A stretch of DNA of 21,432 nt from Glaciecola sp034112105 (GTDB taxonomy: Bacteria; Pseudomonadota; Gammaproteobacteria; Enterobacterales; Alteromonadaceae): NCBI GenBank assembly GCA_034112105.1, contig JAWUVZ010000035.1, positions 1 through 21,432 on the forward strand, read 5' to 3'. The notes below the pieces were generated by a model. That model did not search any database and was not told the DNA's origin. It saw nothing but the letters and a program-made list of their open reading frames with translations. A program made the translations under genes and the position numbers. How positions within the stretch are numbered: the stretch's first letter is position 1; each line of letters starts with the position of its first letter. Below are positions 1 to 7,637 of this stretch, one piece after another.

Positions 1-2133
1 GCTTCTCCGATCTTAGATATTAGCAATAGTGCAGATTCAGAGGACATCAACGATGACTATGAATTACCGACGTTGCAGCTACAACCCGGTCAAGTCTCTT
101 TTGTCGGAAGCTTAAGAGAGGCGTATCAACTCTGCCTTCATTCACGACTCGCTAATAGAGTTTTACTGGTTGTTGCAGAGGGCAAAGTGAATAGTGCTGA
201 AGAATTATATGATGTTGCCAAAGAAGCTGATTGGCCGTCACAGTTTGACACTTATGTACCGTTCATGATCCAATTTAATGGCACTAATAATGCGATTAAT
301 AACAGTCAGTTTGGCGCATTAAAGGTAAAAGATGCTATTGTCGATCAATTCCAAGAAGCGGGTCATGAGCGCCCGTCGGTAGACAAACTCAAGCCGGGTA
401 TAGTCATTCAAGCAAGATTGAGACGTGATAATCTAAATCTATGCATCGATCTTTCGGGGGGGAGTTTGCATAAAAGAGGGTATCGTGACGGTGCTGGTGA
501 AGCACCGTTAAAAGAACATGTTGCTGCAGGCATACTGATGCGCAGTGGCTGGTCCCAAAATACAAGTAAGGTGCTGTTGGATCCAATGTGCGGTTCAGGA
601 ACCCTTCCTATTGAAGCTGCAATGATGGCAGCTAACATACCGCCAAACTTAGGTAAAGAAACATGGGGGTTTGAGCATTGGAATCTGCATGAGCCAACCG
701 TGTTTAAAGCGGTTGTAGATCAAGCTAAAATGCATATCACGGTGCCTAGTGCCGCTATTTATGCTTATGATTTAAGTACTACGTTAGTTGATCTGGCGGA
801 GCAAAATGCAGTGAGGGCAGGTGTTGCAGATTATATAACATTTAAACAATGTGATGTATTGGATGCAGTTGTCGTTGATGCCGATTCAAAGTCAAACTCT
901 AAAGCGACCGACATTGGCGAAACGGACAATAAAGGCTATATAGTATCCAATCCACCTTACGGTGAAAGACTTGGTGACTATACGTCATTGCTTCCATTAT
1001 TTGACAAGCTGGGGCACCATTTAAAAAAGCATTTTGCGCTTTGGCATGTTTCCTTATTGAGTTCAAATCAAGATCTATTGAAAGCACTAAAGCTCAGATA
1101 TACAAAAAGCTATAAACTCATGAACGGTAAACTTGAGTGTGTACTCATGAATTACCATATTAGCGGTCAAAACTTGGAAATATTTGAGAGTCAAACAGAT
1201 GAAAATCATGAGTTTGCTAATCGCTTGCGTAAGAACTTAAAAAGACTTAAACCGTGGATAAAACGCAGTAACACGAATGCTTATCGTATTTATGACGCGG
1301 ACTTACCGCACTACAACCTTGCTATTGATATATATAATGATTGGGTAGTTGTGCAGGAGTATGCAGCTCCAAAAGATGTACCTGAAGAAAAAGCGAAACA
1401 ACGCCTGCAAGAAGCACTAATTCATATACCTAAAGTATTGGGCATTCCAGCAAGTAAGATGTCCGTGAAAGTTCGACGCCAAAACAAAGGTAAAGAGCAA
1501 TATGAAAAGGTCGCTCAGAAAGGACAGCGAGTCATTGTTCATGAACACGAGGCGCAGTTCTATATTAATCCAACTGATTATTTGGACGTGGGTTTGTTTT
1601 TAGATCATCGAGATACTAGGTTGCTCTTCAAACAACATTGTGCGAACAAAGATGTTCTTAACTTATTCGGATACACCGGCAGTGTGTCGGTGCACGCGGC
1701 ACAGGGCAAAGCGAAAAGTGTGACAACGGTTGATATGTCGAATACCTATTTGGATTGGGCAAAAGATAACTTTGCACTAAATAAAATAAACGGTCCATTC
1801 CAATTTGTCCAAGCCGATTGTTTGAAGTGGTTAACTAGACAGCACGGTAAATATGACTTGATGTTTATTGATCCACCTTCGTTTTCAAATTCTAAAAGAA
1901 TGGAAGATACGTGGGATGTGCAGCGAGATTACCTTAGCTTGTTGGGCGATGCGAAAGATTGCTTAAAAGAAGAGGGCAAAATATTTTTTAGTACTAATTT
2001 GCGTCAATTTAAGATTGATCAGGAAGCAGTTGAAACACTTGGGTTTACAATAGAAGATATTACCCAAAAGTCGATACCTGAAGATTTTAAGCGTAATCCA
2101 AAAATTCATAAGTGTTGGATCCTTACTTCGTGA
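1..2133 (+). CDS. rlmL: Bifunctional 23S rRNA (guanine-N2/N7) methyltransferase RlmKL, 5' end missing
   Basis: The frame is open to the left edge with no stop, so the N-terminus lies outside; 710 residues are visible against about 702 for the whole E. coli protein. After a THUMP-like RNA-binding part, the first methyltransferase domain shows a SAM motif (LLDPMCGSGTLPIEAA, about 571-618) and the NPPY catalytic motif at 949-960, typical of N2-guanine methyltransferases. The second domain has LFGYTGSVSVHAA as its SAM motif and DPPSFSNSKRM from 1870. In E. coli RlmL these two halves make m2G2445 and m7G2069 in 23S rRNA. A TTG at 73 could serve as a start but would cut into conserved sequence, so I treat the gene as partial. 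It is first in a tight run with the glutaredoxin-like gene and uup, the usual order in marine gammaproteobacteria. Confidence 0.95.
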   Translation, partial: ASPILDISNSADSEDINDDYELPTLQLQPGQVSFVGSLREAYQLCLHSRLANRVLLVVAEGKVNSAEELYDVAKEADWPSQFDTYVPFMIQFNGTNNAINNSQFGALKVKDAIVDQFQEAGHERPSVDKLKPGIVIQARLRRDNLNLCIDLSGGSLHKRGYRDGAGEAPLKEHVAAGILMRSGWSQNTSKVLLDPMCGSGTLPIEAAMMAANIPPNLGKETWGFEHWNLHEPTVFKAVVDQAKMHITVPSAAIYAYDLSTTLVDLAEQNAVRAGVADYITFKQCDVLDAVVVDADSKSNSKATDIGETDNKGYIVSNPPYGERLGDYTSLLPLFDKLGHHLKKHFALWHVSLLSSNQDLLKALKLRYTKSYKLMNGKLECVLMNYHISGQNLEIFESQTDENHEFANRLRKNLKRLKPWIKRSNTNAYRIYDADLPHYNLAIDIYNDWVVVQEYAAPKDVPEEKAKQRLQEALIHIPKVLGIPASKMSVKVRRQNKGKEQYEKVAQKGQRVIVHEHEAQFYINPTDYLDVGLFLDHRDTRLLFKQHCANKDVLNLFGYTGSVSVHAAQGKAKSVTTVDMSNTYLDWAKDNFALNKINGPFQFVQADCLKWLTRQHGKYDLMFIDPPSFSNSKRMEDTWDVQRDYLSLLGDAKDCLKEEGKIFFSTNLRQFKIDQEAVETLGFTIEDITQKSIPEDFKRNPKIHKCWILTS

Positions 2134-2420
2134 AATTAATTTTATATACCGGACCAAATTGTTCTTTGTGTGATTTAGCTATCGATATCATTGATAAATT
2201 CAATGTGCTAAATGCAGAGACAACAACGGAGTCTACTTTTCAACATAGTCCATCAGGTAGTCAATTAGAAAGAGTTGAACTAGAAATTATCAATATAAGA
2301 GATTCTACAGAGTTGTATCACCTTTATGCCTCTAGAATTCCGGTATTGAAGAAAACGGATGACGAATCCGAACTAGGTTGGCCATTTACACTTGAAGATT
2401 TAATCGAGTTTTTACAATGA
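2130..2420 (+). CDS. Glutaredoxin-like (DUF836 type) small thiol protein
   Basis: A 96-residue protein starting KLILYTGPNCSLCDLAIDII: a beta strand followed by a CxxC redox motif (CSLC), as in the thioredoxin-fold DUF836 proteins that often sit between rlmL and uup. A proline in 'SRIPVLK' matches the cis-Pro loop of thioredoxin-fold proteins. I chose the GTG at 2130, which overlaps the rlmL stop (GTGA), because the conserved 'xKLxLY' strand starts there. A GTG at 2112 would add six residues; neither has a clear Shine-Dalgarno sequence, so translational coupling to rlmL is likely. The stop overlaps the uup start as ATGA. The substrate is unknown; a general thiol-disulfide role is inferred from the family. 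Confidence 0.8.
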   Translation: MKLILYTGPNCSLCDLAIDIIDKFNVLNAETTTESTFQHSPSGSQLERVELEIINIRDSTELYHLYASRIPVLKKTDDESELGWPFTLEDLIEFLQ

Positions 2421-4348
2421 ATTTAATGCAATTAAAAAATGCCTCTATCTTATTTGGACAACCTCCATTGTTAGATAAGGTGGCCTTAAATATACAGAGC
2501 GGCGAACGCGTCTGTGTGGTAGGTCGCAACGGTAGTGGGAAATCCACTCTTCTAAAAGTGATCGCAGGTGAGACCAAGTTAGACGAAGGACAAATGATAC
2601 TGCCAACTGGGACTGTAGTTTCGCGTTTACCGCAGGATCCACCACAAGACATTAGTGGTGATATATTTGATTACGTCGCTGAAGGTTTGGAAGACGTAGC
2701 CCAAATACTCAAGGACTACCACCATATAATTAATATTATTGGTGATGACCCAAGTGAAAAAAACTTGAATCGAATGCAGGAGTTACAAGAACAGCTTGAT
2801 TCGAGAAATGCATGGCAATTTGAACAGCGCATCAGCAATGTGCTCACACAACTGCAACTTGAACCTGATCAAATTTTATCAGAATTATCAGGTGGGTGGA
2901 GAAGAAAGGCAGCATTAGCGAGAGCGTTAGTGAGTGAGCCTGATCTTTTGTTATTGGATGAGCCGACGAACCACCTTGATATCGAGATGGTGCAGTGGTT
3001 AGAAAAAGCGCTACTAAACTATAATGGCGCAATCATATTTATTAGTCATGACAGGGCTTTTATACGCAAGTTAGCTACGCGCATCGTGGATATAGATCGC
3101 GGTCAACTGGTTAGCTACCCTGGTAATTATGAAGCTTATTTAGAGCAAAAAGCACATGATTTAGAAGTTGAGCAAACGAGCAACCGTGAGTTTGACAAAA
3201 AACTGGCTAAAGAAGAAGTCTGGATAAGACAAGGTGTTAAAGCTAGGCGCACAAGAAATGAAGGTCGAGTTAGAGCGCTTAAAGCACTCAGAGATGAATA
3301 CAGTTCGCGCAGAAATGTAACCGGCAATGCGGTTATAAATAGGAATTCAGGCGGTAAATCAGGTAAACGTATATTTGAAGCTGAAGGTTTATTCTTCAAT
3401 TTTGACGACAAAGTATTGGTTGAAAATCTTGATTTACTGATAACGCGTGGTGAAAAAATAGCCTTAATTGGTGGCAACGGTTGTGGTAAAAGTACACTAA
3501 TTAAACTGCTGTTGGGCGAGTTAGAAGCGAGTAAGGGTGAAATATTCAGGGGCACCAATATAGAAGTTGCTTATTTTGATCAACATCGTACTGTGCTTGA
3601 CCTCGATAAATCAGTTATTGATGTCATTGCGGACGGGAAAAGAGAAGTTACGATTAACGGCAATACACGCCACGTTATGGGTTATTTACAGGATTATTTA
3701 TTTTCGCCTGAACACGTAAATGCACCGGTATCAACTTTATCGGGCGGTGAAAGAAATAGATTGGTATTGGCAAAACTGATGTTGAAACCCAGTAACTTGC
3801 TGGTGCTCGATGAACCAACTAATGATCTCGATGTCGAAACCCTCGAATTGTTGGAATCGCTATTAGTAGATTATGAAGGAACTGTATTATTAGTAAGCCA
3901 CGATAGGGAATTTGTTGATAATGTAGTAACTTCAAGCTTAGTTTTTGAAGGTAACGGAATTATAAAACAATTCGTTGGTGGCTACACTGACATGCGAAAT
4001 TGGTATGATGAGAAAGCACTCTCAGCAAAAAATATGAACCCAGAGGTTGCAAAGCAAACTAAAAGCAACGTAGCGCAGGAAAAGCCGGTTAGTAGTACTT
4101 CTACTAGAAGCAACAAAAAGCTATCATACAAAGATAATAAAGAACTCGAAGATTTGCCAAAAAAAATTGAGAAAATGGAAGATGAACTAAAGAGTTTGCA
4201 ACTGCAAGTAACTGCTACCGATTTTTATCACAAAGCAGCGAATGTAACACAACCAACTCTCGACAAGTTAACAGACATTGAACAATTATTATCAGTTGCC
4301 TATAAGCGCTGGGATGAATTAGAAAGTTTACAAAATAACGTTCAGTAA
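2417..4348 (+). CDS. uup: ABC-F family ATPase Uup
   Basis: 643 residues with two ABC ATPase domains and no membrane segment, as in the ABC-F group. Domain 1: Walker A GRNGSGKST at residues 36-44, signature LSGGW, Walker B LLLLDEPTNHLD. Domain 2: Walker A GGNGCGKST, signature LSGGERNR, Walker B LLVLDEPTNDLD. A charged linker sits between the domains. The C-terminal part after about residue 560 (KLSYKDNKELEDLPKKIEKM onward) is a lysine- and glutamate-rich coiled coil, which in E. coli Uup binds DNA. Uup affects precise excision of transposons and has been tied to ribosome or branched-DNA processing. The start overlaps the stop of the thiol-protein gene by ATGA, so it belongs to the same transcript. 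Confidence 0.95.
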   Translation: MNLMQLKNASILFGQPPLLDKVALNIQSGERVCVVGRNGSGKSTLLKVIAGETKLDEGQMILPTGTVVSRLPQDPPQDISGDIFDYVAEGLEDVAQILKDYHHIINIIGDDPSEKNLNRMQELQEQLDSRNAWQFEQRISNVLTQLQLEPDQILSELSGGWRRKAALARALVSEPDLLLLDEPTNHLDIEMVQWLEKALLNYNGAIIFISHDRAFIRKLATRIVDIDRGQLVSYPGNYEAYLEQKAHDLEVEQTSNREFDKKLAKEEVWIRQGVKARRTRNEGRVRALKALRDEYSSRRNVTGNAVINRNSGGKSGKRIFEAEGLFFNFDDKVLVENLDLLITRGEKIALIGGNGCGKSTLIKLLLGELEASKGEIFRGTNIEVAYFDQHRTVLDLDKSVIDVIADGKREVTINGNTRHVMGYLQDYLFSPEHVNAPVSTLSGGERNRLVLAKLMLKPSNLLVLDEPTNDLDVETLELLESLLVDYEGTVLLVSHDREFVDNVVTSSLVFEGNGIIKQFVGGYTDMRNWYDEKALSAKNMNPEVAKQTKSNVAQEKPVSSTSTRSNKKLSYKDNKELEDLPKKIEKMEDELKSLQLQVTATDFYHKAANVTQPTLDKLTDIEQLLSVAYKRWDELESLQNNVQ

Positions 4349-4359
4349 CAGGATAATTA

Positions 4360-6048
4360 ATGAAATTTACTCGATTGGCGTCAGCAGTGATACTTTACAC
4401 CGCATCGCTCCCAATATTAGCAGCATCATACACAGTAACTGAGTTAGCAACAGACACGCTAGGTCAGAATCAATATGGTGTTTCGATTGATAATACAGGC
4501 ACAATATTAACTGTGGTTGAGAACATCTATAATGCACCAATAGACTTATCTACTATAGACTTTGAAAGTGCTGAGATTATTGCGGGTTTAACAGACATCG
4601 AGTCTGCTAGTAACGGCCAATATAATCTTGCTGACTATACGTTTTTAGTTAATAGAGCTATTGCAGGTTCAAGTAACTTTAGTTTTTTTACACAGCAGAT
4701 AGGGCGGTTACAAGGATACAAGACTGACGGTTCTGCAAATAATCTTGAGTTTATCAACGCCTTCGATATCGAAACTGAGACCTTGGGTGGTTTTTCTTAT
4801 TCCATGGAAACTACACCAAGAGATTCAGCTGCAGGTACTCACATTGTGGGAAATACAGTAGGGCCATTTAGAGAGATTGATTACGTAAACGAAGATGGTT
4901 TAGAAGTAAAATATATTTTAAGTGACTTTGATCGTCGGGCCTTTGTGCAGGTTGGAGAGAACGTAACACCATTATTGCCCATAGATACGACGCTAGGTGG
5001 AACAAGCCAAGTTAATAGTATTAATGCTAATTATGTTGTTGCAGGCAGTGGTTCTGTTGCTCCTTCCAGTGAACTGACTGTTTCACAAGCAGTTTGTGTT
5101 GATGAGACATCTCGGGGCGATCAACCAATCGAGGCATGTAATCGCAATATCATTCTGGTGACGTCAGGTGGAACCCGCACACGACGCGCTGGTTTATGGT
5201 TACAACGAGCACATGTATGGTCCTTAGATGTTGACGGGAATGTCGTTAATACAATAACTTTCGCCACGCTAATTACCGACGAAGAACCCGATTCACAAGG
5301 TTCAAGCCAGGCTTTGGATGTGAATAACAGCGGAGTTTCTGTTGGTACTGCGAGTATAAAAGCGGCTGATGGCACTATAGTAACGACGGCTGCGGCTATG
5401 TTTTTGCAAAGTGGCGAGGTGGTGCAAGTCATAGAAGACGAAGACTTTCTGCCAAATAGTGCTATTGCCATTAACGATTCGGGTTACATTGTTGGGCTCA
5501 GAAGTCAGAGTATCAATAGAATAGCTCGAAACAAAATGTTTATATCCAATATGAACGATGGCAGTGTCACGTTCCCAACTGATTTCTTTGATAGTTCAAG
5601 CACGATCCCGCGCGCGATTAATAATAACAATTTAGTCGTTGGTTCTGCCGATATTGAGGCAACCAATACTGTAAGCAGAAAAACAGCTGCATTTATTTAT
5701 GATATTGAAGCTGACACATTTACTAACTTAAACACATTGATCAGTTGTGACAGCCCCTTTGATTTAATCGAAGGGAAATCCATTAATGATAACAATGAGA
5801 TTATAGTATCAGCGCTAACTAAAAAACCATCCAGAAATAAGCGCGGAGAAGTTATTAAGGACGATAACGGGGACGACGTCCTGATAGACACTGTTATTAC
5901 ATTAAAGCTTAATCCAACTGGTCAGGCTGCGTCAGTTTGCTCAGACGAAGAGTTAGGCATTGAAGAACGACAAGCAGCTGGTACCGGAATATTTCTTTTT
6001 ACTATGCTGGCGTTTGCAACATTCTTTAGAAGACGTTTAAAAAAATAA
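4360..6048 (+). CDS. DUF3466-family exported protein with C-terminal sorting-like tail
   Basis: 562 residues. The N-terminus (MKFTRLASAVILYTASLPILAA) is a clear signal peptide, with probable cleavage after ILAA near residue 22. The body has recurring short units of the kind 'INxxGxxVG' (for example residues from NNSGVSVGTA, INDSGYIVGLR and INNNNLVVGSA), which suggests a repetitive beta-propeller-like fold; this matches DUF3466 proteins found between uup and rmf in Vibrio and Alteromonadales. The C-terminus is small residues AAGTG, a hydrophobic stretch, then FFRRRLKK, the layout of a GlyGly-CTERM-type sorting signal. An AGGA at 4350-4353 lies six bases before the ATG, 11 bp after uup. Function is unknown; localisation to the envelope is inferred. 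Confidence 0.85.
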   Translation: MKFTRLASAVILYTASLPILAASYTVTELATDTLGQNQYGVSIDNTGTILTVVENIYNAPIDLSTIDFESAEIIAGLTDIESASNGQYNLADYTFLVNRAIAGSSNFSFFTQQIGRLQGYKTDGSANNLEFINAFDIETETLGGFSYSMETTPRDSAAGTHIVGNTVGPFREIDYVNEDGLEVKYILSDFDRRAFVQVGENVTPLLPIDTTLGGTSQVNSINANYVVAGSGSVAPSSELTVSQAVCVDETSRGDQPIEACNRNIILVTSGGTRTRRAGLWLQRAHVWSLDVDGNVVNTITFATLITDEEPDSQGSSQALDVNNSGVSVGTASIKAADGTIVTTAAAMFLQSGEVVQVIEDEDFLPNSAIAINDSGYIVGLRSQSINRIARNKMFISNMNDGSVTFPTDFFDSSSTIPRAINNNNLVVGSADIEATNTVSRKTAAFIYDIEADTFTNLNTLISCDSPFDLIEGKSINDNNEIIVSALTKKPSRNKRGEVIKDDNGDDVLIDTVITLKLNPTGQAASVCSDEELGIEERQAAGTGIFLFTMLAFATFFRRRLKK

Positions 6049-6068
6049 AATGTTATTTACTATGATTG

Positions 6069-6095
6069 AGGCCCCGTTTTTCGGGGCTTTTTTTT
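6069..6095 (+). terminator. Rho-independent terminator after the DUF3466 gene
   Basis: A GCCCCG / CGGGGC stem (6071-6076 with 6082-6087), extended by an A-T and a G-T pair, closes a TTTTT loop and is followed by eight T. It lies about 20 bp after the DUF3466 stop and ends the rlmL-uup-DUF3466 transcript. Confidence 0.93.
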
Positions 6096-6111
6096 GTTTT
6101 AATAACTAAGG

Positions 6112-6137
6112 GGTCTATAAAAGGATTTTTATAGACC
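6112..6137. repeat. Perfect 11-bp inverted repeat upstream of rmf
   Basis: GGTCTATAAAA (6112-6122) and its exact reverse complement TTTTATAGACC (6127-6137) are separated by GGAT. It lies just after the DUF3466 terminator and about 190 bp before rmf. No T-run follows on either strand, so it does not read as a second terminator. It could be an operator or an RNA hairpin in an rmf leader. The rest of 6138-6330 is AT-rich without a gene; it holds a TATACT (6161-6166) that could be a -10 element for rmf, but I see no good -35. Confidence 0.6.
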
Positions 6138-6330
6138 AAATTAAACCAATTAAACATTTCTATACTTTTCAATATGTTAATTGAAAAATTGTAAAAGTGT
6201 CAAAATTTAGATGTTGAATTTTCTGCATTGAAAAGCTATTCATGTGTGTGTAGCAAAGGAAAGAAACTGTCCAAACTTAATTTTTATTTCACTTCCTTCT
6301 GTACATTCTTTAGCCAAGAGAGGTCTATAT

Positions 6331-6507
6331 ATGAAAACACAAAAAAGAGATAAATTGACACGTGCCCATGCAAAAGGTTATCAGGCAGGGATCTCGCATC
6401 GTTCAAAAGAGTTGTGCCCATTTAAGGCAACGGATGTTCGTTCGGAATGGTTAGGGGGGTGGAGAGAAGCTCTCACCGACAGGCAAGCAGGCCTAGTAGG
6501 CCGCTAA
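6331..6507 (+). CDS. rmf: Ribosome modulation factor RMF
   Basis: 58 residues, against 55 in E. coli. The family core is obvious: MKTQKRDKLTRAHAKGYQAG, then RSKELCPF and WLGGWREA. RMF binds the 30S subunit near the anti-Shine-Dalgarno region in stationary phase and drives formation of inactive 100S ribosome dimers. The longer frame opening at 6244 is not supported. The ATG at 6331 has a strong AAGAGAGG ribosome site centred about 8 bases upstream and matches the E. coli N-terminus. The gene has its own 5' region of more than 200 bp and its own terminator, so it is likely transcribed alone, as expected for a growth-phase-controlled gene. Confidence 0.96.
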   Translation: MKTQKRDKLTRAHAKGYQAGISHRSKELCPFKATDVRSEWLGGWREALTDRQAGLVGR

Positions 6508-6528
6508 TAGATTAAATAATTTAAAACT

Positions 6529-6557
6529 AAGAAGCCTGACTATTGTTAGGCTTCTTT
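6529..6557 (+). terminator. Terminator of rmf
   Basis: A 12-bp stem (AAGAAGCCTGAC at 6529-6540 with GTTAGGCTTCTT at 6545-6556, one G-U pair) closes a four-base loop, 21 bp after the rmf stop. The T-run after it is short, so termination may be partial. It lies between rmf and the convergent fabA. Confidence 0.75.
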
Positions 6558-6626
6558 CGTTATATTGCTGCACAAGTGGTTTTTACCGTAATCAATGTAG
6601 AATTATTGAAAAAACGTTAACTTATT

Positions 6627-7145
6627 TTAAAATGCGCTGGTATCTTGAAACAGGCCTACTTTCAAGCCTTTTGCAACGTAAATTACCTTACCATCGACTG
6701 CTACCGTGCCGTCAGCTAAGCCCATGTATAAACGTCGCTTAACGACGCGCTTGAGGTTTATCTCGTAAGTCACTTTTTTTGCTGTAGGCAGGATCTGACC
6801 AGTAAACTTAACTTCACCAACACCAAGTGCACGACCTTTGCCTGGGCCACCAGACCAACCAAGGAAAAATCCGACTAGTTGCCACATTGCATCTAGGCCT
6901 AAACAACCAGGCATTACTGGGTCACCGGGGAAGTGGCAATCAAAGAACCAAAGATCGGGTGTAATATCTAACTCAGCAATAATGTGGCCTTTATCAAATT
7001 CACCGCCATCTTCTGTAATCTTTACAATTCTATCCATCATTAGCATGTTGGGCGCAGGAAGTTGACTATTGCCGGGGCCAAACATTTCGCCTGTGCTGCA
7101 TTTTAAGAGATCATCTCTATCATATTCTGATTTTCTATTTGTCAT
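6627..7145 (-). CDS. fabA: Beta-hydroxydecanoyl-ACP dehydratase/isomerase FabA
   Basis: 172 residues from the ATG at 7145, the same length as E. coli FabA, with very high similarity: LPAPNMLMMDRI, ELDITPDLWFF, CHFPGDPVMPGCLGLDAMWQ and LKVGLFQDTSAF. The catalytic His lies in CHFPGDP and the catalytic Asp in CLGLDAMWQ. FabA dehydrates 3-hydroxydecanoyl-ACP and isomerises trans-2- to cis-3-decenoyl-ACP, the branch point to unsaturated fatty acids. A GTG at 7154 in frame (three more residues) is better spaced from the GGAA upstream, so the true start could be there; I kept the ATG on length. A FabR-like operator sits in its promoter. Convergent with rmf. Confidence 0.96.
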   Translation of the reverse strand: MTNRKSEYDRDDLLKCSTGEMFGPGNSQLPAPNMLMMDRIVKITEDGGEFDKGHIIAELDITPDLWFFDCHFPGDPVMPGCLGLDAMWQLVGFFLGWSGGPGKGRALGVGEVKFTGQILPTAKKVTYEINLKRVVKRRLYMGLADGTVAVDGKVIYVAKGLKVGLFQDTSAF

Positions 7146-7175
7146 ATCAAACACTAGTTTTCCAAAGTAGTGTGT

Positions 7176-7204
7176 AATTTAGCGAACACTTGTAAGCTAA
7201 ACAA
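7176..7204 (-). promoter_or_regulatory. fabA promoter with FabR-like palindrome in the spacer
   Basis: Reading the minus strand, TTGTTT (7204-7199) and TAAATT (7181-7176) are 17 bp apart, a weak sigma-70 pair. The spacer coincides with an imperfect palindrome at 7178-7201: TTTAGC at one end, GCTAAA at the other, with inner ACA/TGT half-sites. The AGC-ACA-TGT-GCT layout resembles the known FabR sites of E. coli fabA and fabB. FabR represses unsaturated fatty acid genes in response to acyl-thioester balance. The element is seen; the identity of the regulator is inferred. Confidence 0.65.
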
Positions 7205-7290
7205 CTCTGAAGAGTGAATTATTCTAAAAAAAGTCCTTTTTTTGCAGTACACTAGTAAAACTGAATGTTTTTAAACCAATATATGAACAA

Positions 7291-7620
7291 ATGAAGAATC
7301 CAAAAAAATCAGCAAACGCAGAAAAGCAAAAACGCTTTCGTGAAAAGCAAAAATCTCTCGGCAAAAAGATGGTGAGAGGTTATGTCACGCCAGCAGCAAT
7401 GGAAAACTATAAAGAAATAGTAGCCAAAACGGGGTGGACGGATAGTGATGTATTATCTAATTCGTTACGCATAACTTTCGCAGCATATAAGAATGGACAA
7501 ATTAGACTGTTAAACCAATGGTTGACAGAACAGGACCAAAAGAAACGAGCGTTGATTGTAAAACAAGCCAAAGAAGCAGAAAGTAGTGGAAGTGAAGGAA
7601 ATGATAGCCCAAAGGAGTAA
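7291..7620 (+). CDS. Small basic protein, ribbon-helix-helix-like, unrecognised
   Basis: 109 residues. A lysine-rich start (MKNPKKSANAEKQKRFREKQ) is followed by 'KKMVRGYVTPAAMENYKEIVAKTGW', which has the strand-helix pattern of small MetJ/Arc/CopG-type DNA-binding proteins, then a charged helical tail. This would fit a DNA-binding role, but I do not recognise a named family. A three-codon frame ATG AAC AAA TGA (7283-7294) overlaps the start codon, so the real start may depend on re-initiation; there is no strong ribosome site. It is divergent from fabA and convergent with the photolyase-like gene, 17 bp apart, with no evident terminator between them. Reality as a gene is supported by the length and clean codon structure. 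Confidence 0.6.
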   Translation: MKNPKKSANAEKQKRFREKQKSLGKKMVRGYVTPAAMENYKEIVAKTGWTDSDVLSNSLRITFAAYKNGQIRLLNQWLTEQDQKKRALIVKQAKEAESSGSEGNDSPKE

Positions 7621-7637
7621 CTGACCTGTGAGTTTGA

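Noticed and set aside
3136..3558. 140-codon antisense frame inside uup
   Set aside because: It is a shadow of the ABC ATPase coding sequence, with no motif or ribosome site of its own.
6244..6330. Longer N-terminal extension of rmf
   Set aside because: RMF homologues begin at MKxQKRD; the strong ribosome site is before 6331, and the extension has no family similarity.
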